Shown here piece after piece: positions 1-10,684 of a stretch of 64,000 nt of DNA; position 1 is the first letter of the stretch; each line of letters opens with the position of its first letter. The stretch spans positions 6,669,352-6,733,351 of the forward strand of contig NC_079203.1 in the NCBI RefSeq assembly GCF_026745355.1. Direction: 5' to 3'. Below the pieces are notes generated by a model. That model was not told the origin of the DNA and did no database searches. It saw only the letters and a program-made list of their open reading frames with translations. The translations under genes were made by a program, and so were the position numbers. Source of the DNA: Beta vulgaris subsp. vulgaris (taxonomy: Eukaryota; Streptophyta; Magnoliopsida; Caryophyllales; Amaranthaceae).

Positions 1-556
1 AATACACAGGGTTACTACGTAGAAAAATCCAAAAAGTAAAATAAACTTCCTCTAGATAAAAAGTATACACCTTTTCATCTGTTTCCTCCAACCCATAGAG
101 ATTATTGTGACGATATACGCAACTTCACCACTACGCTCCCCAGTAACCGCCACTCGAATTGTCAATCAAACCTTCATCATCTCATTGCCATCAACAAGCT
201 CGGTTTCGCAAACACATTGACAAGATTGGACTTTTCCTCGGACAGTCAAACATGCCTAATATACTCATTGATTATCCCATCACACTCATTAATTCTCCAC
301 AAATACAATACCCTTCATCAACTAGATCATACTATATCTTAGTTATCCTAAGTAAATCTCTAATCATCTTGTGTATATTTATTTCAGGTAAACTGATTAC
401 TTTCCAACTCGACGCACTGATAACTACTACTATCAATCCCTAATAATTTCAAACTCGAATTTGATCAAGATGTGTAATCATCACACAATACGACCAATAA
501 ATTCATCAACATTAGAAAAATTAGAAGTGTAAACAAATTAAGGAAAGGAAGAATAC

Positions 557-754
557 CTTAGCATGAGTGATGTCAGTTCCAGAGAAATGAAGAGCATCAT
601 GAAGCACAAACTTGAGGTCCTTGGCTGAGAATTGAGAGCGGCAAAATAGTCGAAAAGAAGAAGATGATAACGTGAATGATGAAGGAAGTTGTGGTGGTCG
701 TGGAGGAGAGAGAATGAAGCTTCCTGAAATCCATGGAGAACCTATACAATCCAT
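557..754 (-). CDS. First coding exon of an unidentified, possibly plastid-targeted protein (partial)
   Basis: The start codon at 754 opens 66 codons that end exactly at a good donor (CTAAG|GTATTC, intron starting at 556). The gene then runs off the left edge and I found no further exon in 1-556. The first 40 residues are rich in Ser, Pro, Leu and Phe and poor in acidic residues, like a chloroplast transit peptide. The following stretch (SAKDLKFVLHDAL, then SGTDITHAK) looks like the start of a folded domain. It reminds me of the N-terminus of plant SirB1/transglutaminase-like proteins, but that is memory, not a search. A chance frame remains possible, though codon content and the splice site argue for a real exon. 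Confidence 0.5.
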
Positions 755-1034
755 TGTTACTTGTTAGCCAATGTAAAGAAAGCAAGAGAAACGCAGAATG
801 ATAGATACAGTGGGTCAGTGCTTTGTGAGAGATTTCATCTCGTATCTTGTCAGTCGTCACTTGTGTATAAATTTAGCCATGTGCACCAACTCATTTACAC
901 ACCCGATCAGGTTCAATCAAGGGTAAATATAAGATAAAAGTGTATGAGTAAAAGGTGTATTCTTTTCACCTAAATAACTTTAAATTGAACTGAATTTACT
1001 AAAATGAATTGAACTTTGAAAGTGATCGAACTTG

Positions 1035-1220
1035 ATTCAACTTATTAAACCTGATTGAGAACTTATTGAACCTGATTGAAAACTTAATGAACCTGATTGA
1101 AACTTATTGGACCTGATTGAAACTTATTGGACCTGATTGGACTTGATTGAAACTTATCAGACCTTATTGAAATTTATTTGACCTAATTATATCTTATTGG
1201 ACCTTATTGGAACTTATTGA
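1035..1220. repeat. Degenerate ~20-bp tandem repeat
   Basis: About nine imperfect copies of a unit resembling CTTATTGAACCTGATTGAAA follow one another, varying at a few bases per copy (TTGGACC for TTGAACC and so on). It is a minisatellite in intergenic DNA upstream of the 557-754 exon; no coding potential is seen. Confidence 0.75.
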
Positions 1221-2028
1221 TGAGTAATAACATACAAACTACCCCTAACATAAAAATTATCCTCAAATTTTATTATAACATAATAATCATTAAAAGTTAT
1301 CCTTCAAAAAAATTTGTAGCTATTAGTTATCTCTTATTTCAACAAAAAAAAAACTATTTATATGCTTGATTATACACAACTTTCACCATTAATATATCTA
1401 ATAGTGTTGTTTTAATTTCATAAAGCTCTAGCTACTAGGAAATCAATTAATAGCATTTATATCTTTCATTGTTATTAGTATGAAAACATGTTATCTCTAG
1501 TTATTGAAAGATGAATAACAAATATTATAATTACGATGATTATTATTGTTAACCTTATTTGACCATGATTATAATATTTTTTAATAATAATATAATCAGC
1601 CAATAATAATAAGGAAGATCTTTAGGGAACGGAGGAAGTAACTTGCAATGTTATTTTGGTCTATATATGAAGTTATTATGGTGGTCTAAGCCTATATATG
1701 TTGCAAGTGTTTTTAGTTTTAACTAGAATGATAAGTAAGTTGTTTAAAATAAAGATATAACAACTTAAAATATCAAGTTTTTTCGGTCAGTAACTAATGA
1801 ATAAGTTTAAATTTAATAGTTTTGAAATACTAATGATTTGAGTTATGCATCTTTAATTTTCATAATCATAAAAATCAAGTTACAATGTATTAAGTTTTTC
1901 ATAAGTAAGAGTAGTCTAATCACTAATGCATATTTATGTAAATATTTTAAAATATTCTTCATATAAGAGATGGAGTTTTCGTCAAGTGCTCCAACGCCAC
2001 GCGATTATGATATTAAAGTACATCATAT
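1221..2028. other. AT-rich intergenic stretch without recognisable gene
   Basis: No convincing coding frame or RNA gene is seen. A single GGAACGGAGGAAGTA motif near 1627 resembles the end of a Stowaway MITE, but no matching opposite end was found. Confidence 0.6.
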
Positions 2029-2037
2029 TAGAAAGAA

Positions 2038-3034
2038 CGATTTTTTCACCAAATGCTCCTGTTAAAAAAATTTATTCACCAAATACCCCAACTTTTTTCA
2101 AAATTCACCATATACCCCTGACTTTTAACAAAATTCACCAGATACGCTTACTATTAACGGACGTTAGTGCTCCGTTAGCTTGTATTTACAAGTTTTCCAT
2201 AAGTCAACCTAATTAGCCCTAAATCAACCTAATTAGCCCTAAGTCAACCTAATTAAACCTTATTAACCAAATTAAACCTAACTAAACCCTAAACTCTCCC
2301 TAACCCAACCCCAACCCTACCCCCCAACCCCAGCCCCACCACCCCACCCCAGCCCCACCCCCTCCCCTTCCCCTCCCCGGCAACCCCCAGAGGCCCCTTT
2401 CCGGCAGCCCCCCTTCCCCTCCCCGGCAACCCCGCAGGCCCCTTTATGGCAGCCCCCCCGGCAACCCCCGCAGGCCCCTTTCCGGCAGCCCCCCTCCCTC
2501 ATTCTCGTCGGCGAGCTTGTTTTCAAAATTCTTCCGACCCAAATTATTGTAACTCCAAAATTGGTATGCCGGCATGAGTGAGGCAGGGGGAGGGGAGGCG
2601 CGAGGGACGGGGAGACGCGAGGGAAGGAGGGGCTGGGGAGGCGCGAGGGAAGGAGGGGCTGGGGAAGCGCGAACGAGGCGAGCAGGGGAGGCGGGCTGCC
2701 GGAAAGGGGGCCTGCGGGGTTGCCGGGGAGGGGGAGGGGAGGGGTGGGGCTGGGGTTGGGTGATGGGTCTAGGGTTTGGGGGGTTGGGTTGGGGGTTGGG
2801 CTTGGGTGAAAGGAGAATTTAGGGTTTAGTTAGGTTTATTTAGGGTTTTTATGGTTAATTAGTTAACGGAATACTAACATCTGTTAATCAAAAAGGCATT
2901 TTGGGTAATTTTTTTAAAGATTTAGGGTATTTGGTGAATTTTGTTAAAAGTCAGGGGTATATGGTGAATTTTGAAAAAAGTTGGGGTATTTGGTGAATAA
3001 TTTTTTTTGTCAGGGGTATTTGGTGAAAAAAACG
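2038..3034. mobile_element. Foldback Mutator-like (MULE-type) non-autonomous element
   Basis: The element is flanked by the perfect 9-bp direct repeat TAGAAAGAA (2029-2037 and 3035-3043), the target-site length of Mutator elements. Its ends are inverted: CGATTTTTTCACCAAAT on the left and CGTTTTTTTCACCAAAT read from the right. The inverted similarity continues through the phrases about CACCATATACCCCTGAC and CCTAACTAAACCCTAAA into a very GC-rich core (about 2300-2500 against 2600-2820), so each arm is roughly 480 bp and only a short spacer near 2510-2580 is unpaired. No transposase is encoded. The glycine/arginine-rich frames in the core are low-complexity products of the G-rich sequence. Confidence 0.85.
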
Positions 3035-3043
3035 TAGAAAGAA

Positions 3044-3447
3044 TCAAGTGAAAGATAAAATTTTCAGTTGGATATGCATATGCCCAAAATCAAGTCTTAT
3101 CCAATTTATAATAGATAAAATTTTATATATCCAGTCTAAATCCAAACATTTTCTATCAAGTCCAATCTTACATGATTTAAAACTGTTACTAATTTGGAGT
3201 GATAAAAAGATCAAAGTACTAAACGGTTTTTTCTTCTTTATGTTCGAAGGCCAATGAACCACGTTTTTTTTAAGGTTAACCTAAAAGCCTCCAAACTAAT
3301 CCGCACAAGCCTAGACATGGGGCATAATCCTTGAAACAAATCTTAACTTTCAAAATCATATTAGAATTTACAACAAAAGCTTCAAAGATTATTCGCAACA
3401 CATTACAAGTCTTAAAATGATTAAAATATCCACAAACTAGATTCGAC
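3044..3447. other. Intergenic stretch between the MULE and the LINE
   Basis: AT-rich sequence with no recognisable gene, RNA or repeat structure. Its last 16 bases form the left target-site duplication of the neighbouring LINE. Confidence 0.5.
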
Positions 3448-3806
3448 ATATATAAAAAGATGAAAGTTATGTTTATAATTTGGTATTTGCGAAAAAATAG
3501 AGAGAGAAATGAAGAGAGAGAAAAGCTCTCAACTAGTTTGGTACAGCAACCCCTTTCTGTCCCATCAACAACTCCAGCAAAATTATGATGATACCCCCCA
3601 TAGTTGAAGCTCAAAACCTCCCTGCAACCTCAATTGCCATTGTTGCGACACGTCAAACCACTACAACCACCTTTTCCATATCAATTGGCATCTGCTTTTT
3701 TATTAGGAAAGTTATTACCAAAAATTTCATTCCAATTCGCAATATACTTGCACAAGATGCAGTTTAATATGGTGAACTGTTTCGGATTCAAGACAATTCA
3801 ACCCAA

Positions 3807-5186
3807 ATGGATAAAACACAACCCGAAGAAATAACGCGCGGATCTCAAATGGAATTTCTTCCCCTAACTAAGCAGCAGGCTCCGCAAGAATTAGTCTCTA
3901 TTACGACTCAATTACTGGATAACCATGGGCAAACAAAATTTCAGCTTCGAACTACCCAAAATTGCAACAAATTTTCTGAATTACAAAGAAGAAATCAGGC
4001 CAAATTTCCAATTGATATATATTATGATCAAAATTCCTTGTGGGTCTTCTGTTTCCAGTTGGTATGTCAGCTTAAACGATCGAATTTCGTGGAATTCGCC
4101 TCAGTATGGTAGCCACATATGGAGGTTTTGTCAAATTTATCAATTGACCTTGTGTTCGTATGGAAATCAATCTGGCATTGTTGTAATAGTTGTCTTTCAA
4201 TCCTGCAATACTAAGTATCGTTACATTCTTTATAATTGCCTTTATCTGTTCACCTCACAAGGTTTAATGGCTTATAATCCTGTTGATATTATCTTATGTC
4301 ATGCACCACATAATAAAGAAGTTTTAAATTGGTCGCAATGTATATTCATGGAGTGGTTTACTATACTGAAAATATATGTTGTCAGTTTCTTCTATCTGAA
4401 AACATTGACACAAATACACCATGATACTACTATCTATATGAACATTCGATGCAACACCATCGTTTATATGTACGCCTCCCAGTCGGGGAAATTAATGAAG
4501 GCTATAATTACATGGTACATGACATTGTTATATTTTTCTATGTGCCATATCATCACTTGCCCCGACACCTCAATATGGGTGCGCTCTTGGATAAATATAT
4601 TGTCATTGTTAAGCAATATAACATATTTTGAAATGGTCTATGCTATTAGATTATCGCTCTATGAGTATCTAACCAGTGATTGGATAACTGACATAATTGG
4701 CTTGCAATTACTAATATGTATGATTTATCTCATGCCAAAGCCACGACACTGTAGAAAGACTGTTCTCTCTTTGCGATTGTATAAGCCTAATTGTGATTGT
4801 GAAAATTGCCGCAACTCTGTGAGTAAATGTCAATTTACCACTATTGTGCCCGACCTTTGGGACTGGCGGATAGCCTTGCCCAGCATCATTTGATGCCTGT
4901 CTAGACACTTGTTGTCTTTGAAACGTTATATGCTCAATCATTGTGAAAACTACTGTGGGAGGCAATGCAAAGTCCTTGGAAAGCTCATACATTGTCACAC
5001 TATACGACTGATATATGTATTCAAAGTGAAACATAAGTTTATTGTAGCTCTCTTACGGTTTTGGATTGGAACTCTCTATTATTCTTGCAATTACTCTACG
5101 CGATTGGTTTTTGACCTAGCCCAAAATTCTGTGATGCTAACCCAGGCATACGACGGTTGCCGACAATCGAATAGTATGTTAAATAT
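3807..5186 (+). other. LINE region upstream of ORF2 (expected ORF1 position)
   Basis: Plant LINEs usually carry an RNA-binding ORF1 here. Frames at 3807-4112 and 3925-4893 are open, the second for 322 codons, but I see no DUF4283-like domain and no clear CCHC knuckle. The Cys-rich end of the second frame (CDCENCRNSVSKC) is not the usual spacing. It is probably a decayed ORF1 or untranslated leader. Confidence 0.35.
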
Positions 5187-8100
5187 ATGTCTTCCATGAA
5201 AATTATTAGTTGGAATATTCAAGGTGCTAAAAAACAGAATGCATTTAGTGAGATTCTTTTTCTCACTCGAAAATACAAACCTGATATTGTAATTATACTT
5301 GAAACCATGAGCTCAAAAGTAAATCGGCAGAAGATTCTTTCTACCCTGGGTTTTGATGATATACTCATTATAGATCCGATTGGACATAGTGGTGGAATAT
5401 GGGTACTATGGAAAAATGACGCTTATTCTATTACACCGCAAACATCATCGCCTCGTTTGGCTCACTTTATAGTTCAAGAAAAATGCTCTCTTTTACTTTT
5501 TGGCTTACTGGTATCTATGCTCCTGCCCAAAACATTGATAAAGCTCCATTTTGGACAATGTAACTGAATTTTTCTCCAGTCTTCACCTTCCATGGTGCCT
5601 TATTGGAGATTTTAATGAACTCTTGCACATCAGTGACAAAAAAGGGGGGAATTAGCACCCCTTTACGTTGTCAAATTCTTTCGGACTTCCTTTTCTCTTG
5701 TCAGGCCCAAGATGTTTGCAGCCATTCGAATGTATTCTCTTGGAGAAAAAAACATAACGACCATATATATATGAAAAACTTGACCGTTGTTTAGTCTCTC
5801 CCAATGGGCTTCAAAGTATCGAAATTCATTTTTCAATATGATGCTTATACTTGCTCTGATCATGCACCTATAATATTAACTACAACTCAAGTAAGACAAT
5901 ATAAGCCAGCCAGATTTCGGTTCCAAAATGCATGGACTAATGACCCTACTACAAGAAAAATTGTTACAAATATTGGCACCGACAACATTCACGTTCGCAT
6001 TTTTATAATATAACCCGAAAACTTCAGTTTATTAAACAAGAATGAAATATGGGCAAGGAAAAATTTGGACATGTCCAACAAAAACTGGAACAAAATCATA
6101 CTAGATTAGAAAATGTCCAACAACAATTACTCCAGTTTCCTAGCAATCCTCATATTGAGCAGCACTTAGGACGACTAGTTCGCCAACGAGAACGACTATT
6201 AACTTTCACCCAAAAGTTTTGGGGGAAATATTCTCGAAAACAATGGTTGACAAAAGGAGATCGTAACTCTGCTTTTTTCATTCCAAAATTACTGCTAAAT
6301 TCAAACGTCAACGCATTTTGTGTATTAAAAATCATTTGAATCAATGGGTCGATTCCCCGAATGAAATACACTATGCTTTTTTATCAGAATTTCAAGAACG
6401 CTTTCATTCTGCCCACCAGTGTCATCGGCATGTCTCCACACCTTGCATCTCACCTATTGTCTCCGATACAGATAATTCACATTTAGTAGCTTCTGTTCGG
6501 ACAAAGAAATTAGAGACGCATATCTTTAGCATTGATCCCACAAAATCCCCAGGATCAGATGGTTATGGGTCTAAATTCTTCCAACAATATTGGGATATTG
6601 TAGGTCCTGACATCTGCAAAGCCATACATGATTTTTTCAATCATGGTCATCTATGCGTAGTGTTAATCATACATTAATCACTTTGATACCGAAAACAGCT
6701 ACTCCTGAAAAGCCGAATCAATTCAGACCTATCAGCTTATGCACCACATATATACAAATTATATCAAAAATTTTGGTAGAACGTCTTCGGCCAATTCTTG
6801 TTAAAATTATCAGCCCATTTCAAAATGCTTTACTCCTGGAAGACTTATACATGATAATGTACTTATTGTTCAAGAAATTCTGAATATCTTTAATAAATCA
6901 AAAAGTAAAAGTGGATGGTTTGCACTGAAATTAGATATGGAAAAAGCCTATGATCGTATCGAATGGGATTTTTTAGCCCATGCTCTTAAAAGTTATGGTT
7001 TTCACCAACAATGGATCAAATGGATCATGCAATGCATCTCAACTGTCTCCTACTCACTCATCATCAATCAAGACACAACCTCTGTCTTCCACCCTTCTCG
7101 AGGACTTCGCCAAGGTGACCCTTTATCACCTTATCTTTTCATTTTATGTATGGATGTCCTCTGTCGACAACTGGATTTTGCAGCAAAAAATTCAAAATCA
7201 GGAATTGGAATCAAACTTGCCCCACATTCGCAGATAATTCCAGGCTATTCTTTGCTGACGAGGCTTACTATTTTGTAAAGCTAACTAGAGTCTGCCATCG
7301 ACTAAAAATATTCTAGACTTTTTTTGCCTTAATTCAGGACAGTTAGTGAATTTTCATAAATCAGCGATCATGTTTTCAAAACAAGTTCCGAATTCTAGAC
7401 GTAGATCGATTGCTGGTATTTTTAATATGACCCTAAAGGGATTTTTGGGAAGGTATTTGGGCGTTATATTCTCCAATTAAAGCCAATGCCTAGTGATTTC
7501 CACAACTTAGTCAAAAAATTGACAGCAAAATTAATTCTTGGCAAATCATTTCTCTCGAAAGCGGAAAATCAGTTCTTATTCAGAGTCATCTAGAATCATC
7601 CCCAGCTTATCTTATGGCAACAACTCAGCTTCCCAAGAAAATATGCTCTACAATAGATAATATCAACCGAAAGTTTTTCTGGCAATCCTCAACGAACTCT
7701 TCCGGACTACCCTAATTGCATGGTCAAAAATTTGTTGTCCTAAAAAATATGGTGGGTTGAATTTTTGAAAAACGGCCCATGTAAGTGAAGCATACTTAGC
7801 TAAAATGGGATGGCGAATCCTTTCTGACCAACATCTCTCTGGCCAACTCTTATGCGCCAAAAATATCTTCGGAATACTTCTTTCTTTGAATACAAAACTA
7901 AGTCACGAGATTCTCATATTTGGAAGTCCATTCTCCGATCTCGAGAGCTATTAAGGAAAGGAATACGTTGGAAAATTGGATCTGGAACAAATATTTATTT
8001 TTGGATTGACAACTGGTGTGCTAATCAAAGCCTTATTGAAATGCTAAATCTTCAATTCTCGGCTATTGATAATCTGGAACTTACTGTCAGTAGTGTCATT

Positions 8101-9277
8101 CTTCCATCTAAGCAATGGAATGTTCCTCTCCTTAATGAATTAGTTCCATCCCACATCGTCCACTTAATTTTGGGGATTCCTATCCCCAGTTATCCCACCG
8201 CAGATGTTCCTTGTTGGGGGCTTACTAGCTCGGGTGAATTTACTGTAAAAACAGCCACTTGGCTCGCTCATGGAATTACTCCTCACAGTATTCCTTGGTC
8301 TTTTAACTGGATATGGAAGATTAATATAGCCCCTAAACTACAAATCTTTCTATGGCAATGTCTTCAAAATGGCTTGCCATTAAAATTCAATTTAGCCAAC
8401 CGTCAAATCACTAATGACGTGCTTTGTCCTCTTTGTAAATCTGATATTGAGACTCTTGACCATTTATTTTTCATATGTCCTCTAATTAGCCAATATTGGA
8501 ACTCAAACTATATACGACCAAAGATCCGTTATATAGTGCCTCAAGATCTTATTCAATGCCTAACATGTCTCCGTCCCTACCCTAAGGCTTTACAAGTGTT
8601 TTGTTACAACTTGTGGAGTATTTGGAAGGAACGAAATTCAATTATCTTCGAGGAAATTATGCTTAATTTAAATCGTATTTATTACAGAGCTTGACATTTG
8701 TATTTGGAATGGACTACTCGAACTACAACGGATTTTTCCTTTACTATCTCTTCAATTCCTTGTTGCAGGTCCCCTTCTCCCATCGAAGTTAGCTGGCAGC
8801 CTCCCCCTCCAGTTCTTCAAGCTCAACTTTGATGGTTCAGTTATTGACTCATCAGCCGCTGCCGGTGTTGCCATTCGCAACTCCGCAGGTCTTCTTGTGG
8901 CCGCTCAAGTTTATCGATTTGGCCAAACCTTAGCTCTCGTTGCTGAAGCCTGGGGCTTAAGAAATGGTCTGATACTTGCTATCCAACAGCATATTCAAGA
9001 TCTATATATTGAAGGAGATAATCAAGTAGTTATAAGAGTGCTGCAAGGGCATTATAATTGCCCCTGGACTATCCAAACCCTAATTGATGACATTCGACAA
9101 TTGCTTCGTCATTATAGATTCTACACCATCAAGCATATTTTTCGAGAAGCTAATCGGGTAGCAGATCTTCTATCAAAAAAAGGTCATACTAGTTCCGCTG
9201 CCTCGGTCGACGTGAATATCTCTACGGCCTTTGTTAAACAAATTAGTGCTTCTAGATTCGTTAGGAGTCTCCCTTGA
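5187..9277 (+). pseudogene. Broken LINE ORF2: endonuclease, reverse transcriptase, RNase H
   Basis: The frame begins with an endonuclease start (MKIISWNIQGAKKQN) and continues in fragments. GDFNE near 5610 and SDHAPI near 5860 are endonuclease active-site motifs. Reverse-transcriptase blocks follow: KSPGSDGYGSKFF near 6545, LITLIPK and FRPISLC near 6670-6740, MEKAYDRIEWDFL at 6937, and RGLRQGDPLSPYLFIL near 7100. The catalytic box reads FADE instead of FADD near 7250, a lost aspartate, and lies in a shifted frame. A zf-RVT region (7852-8694) and an RNase H (about 8825-9277, with NFDGS, EGDN and REANRVAD) end the element. At least six frame changes or stops separate the pieces. Confidence 0.85.
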
Positions 9278-9351
9278 GAGAAGGGTGTCCTAACTTTCAT
9301 TATGTACCAAAAAAAAAAATATATATATATATATATATAAAAAGATGACAA

Positions 9352-9748
9352 TGAATAGTTCGGTAATTATTTTTTTTATTTTGGATCCAAACACCCCTAA
9401 ATCCTTATTGAATCCAATATAGAACTACGATCAAATCCTAATTGGGAGTTCAGTTCAGACTGAATTGGACTTTGGATTTCAGTTGGATCTTGCTTGAACA
9501 ACTTACATGTTACATATTAGAAACATGGTTCACAACCAGAGATATCCTAATCCCACAAACAACCAACCAACCTAGATAAGCCAAGCTTCCAGTCAAAGAA
9601 TTCCAAGCAGACAAAACTTGGAAGTATAGGCTAAGAACCATCCAAGGACAACCCTACACATAATCATGCATGACCAAGATCTCTAGCTTCAAAAGGTGTC
9701 CTCGCGTCAATATTCACAAAAGAAATGTGTATCCCCACTCCGACTATC
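9352..9748. other. Downstream flank / probable 3' UTR of the LAF3-like gene
   Basis: This stretch follows the stop codon of the minus-strand amidohydrolase gene, so part of it is likely its 3' untranslated region. No separate gene is seen. Confidence 0.4.
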
Positions 9749-10268
9749 TCACACTGCAGTCTTAGCAGGATAGGCTTTAACCCCACCAATATATGTAGCC
9801 TCAATGGAGGCAAATGCTTCTGCCGTCAATTTCTCCCATGAGTTTGTGGATAATACAACGAAATCTGCCAATTTGCCTGGAGATAATGACCCTATATCTT
9901 TGTCGAGAAAACATGCACGAGCAGCTGAAATCGTGTGCCTGCAAGCAGGTATGATGTTTAAGAACCAGGTCATCATATATAAGTAACGCACAAGCACAAC
10001 TGCACAAGGAGTAAATTTTAGCTCCAGTGAATTTCTTGCCAATGCAAATTACTAAAGATCAGAAGTCCGTAACATTACCATGTACTGCATCTTAAAAAAG
10101 AAAAGCTCAGTCTATCCCTTTTTAATCTTACACGTATACATGGCACCTAGGACGGTTATTGAGAAATCAAGTGAACACACCATAAAAGTAGTGTCACCAC
10201 CAGCAAAGCTTAGCAAAAAAAATGAGATGATTTTGAGGTGGAAAACAACGGAAAGTGTATATAGGTTG

Positions 10269-10318
<50 letters not shown>

Positions 10319-10598
10319 ATCACATGAGAATGTTCCTTACCTGAGAAATGAGAATGAATCTCAACCACACGATTGGTTTAGAGTTACAACACTTATTCAT
10401 TAGAGTTATATCCCTCTAAAAAAATTTGAATTCAAAATTTATTTTTTTTTTTTTGAATTTTTTTTCTAAATATTTTGTTTTTGGAGTTACATCACTTTTT
10501 CATTAGAGTTACATCACTTATTATTCATAAGAGTTATAGCGTGTAAAATTCATTCTCATTTCTCATATAAGTATGCATTCTCATATGAACTCACTTAT

Positions 10599-10684
<86 letters not shown>

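Larger units (their letters stand above)
3464..9332 (+). mobile_element. Full-length-sized plant L1-type LINE retrotransposon, decayed
   Basis: A 16-bp direct repeat, ATATATAAAAAGATGA, lies at 3448-3463 and again at 9333-9348, just after the 3' poly(A)/(TA) tail that starts near 9309. This fits target-primed reverse transcription. Inside, reading rightward, are an endonuclease, a reverse transcriptase, a zf-RVT region and a terminal RNase H of the plant LINE type. The 5.9-kb length is close to that of a complete plant LINE. The right target copy overlaps the TA-rich tail, so the repeat could be partly low-complexity coincidence. Multiple frameshifts and stops make it immobile. Confidence 0.85.

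Noticed and set aside
2210..2300. CCCTAA-like motifs as interstitial telomere repeat
   Set aside because: Spacing is irregular (CTAATTAGCCCTAA) and the motif is part of the transposon inverted arm, mirrored near 2820-2850.
2317..2822. Glycine/arginine-rich frames in the GC-rich core of the MULE
   Set aside because: They occur on both strands as mirror images of the inverted arms and are low-complexity products of C/G runs.
3925..4893. 322-codon open frame upstream of LINE ORF2 as a host protein
   Set aside because: It lies inside the LINE borders, has no recognisable domain and has an odd composition rich in Ile, Cys, Tyr and Trp; at best a decayed LINE ORF1.
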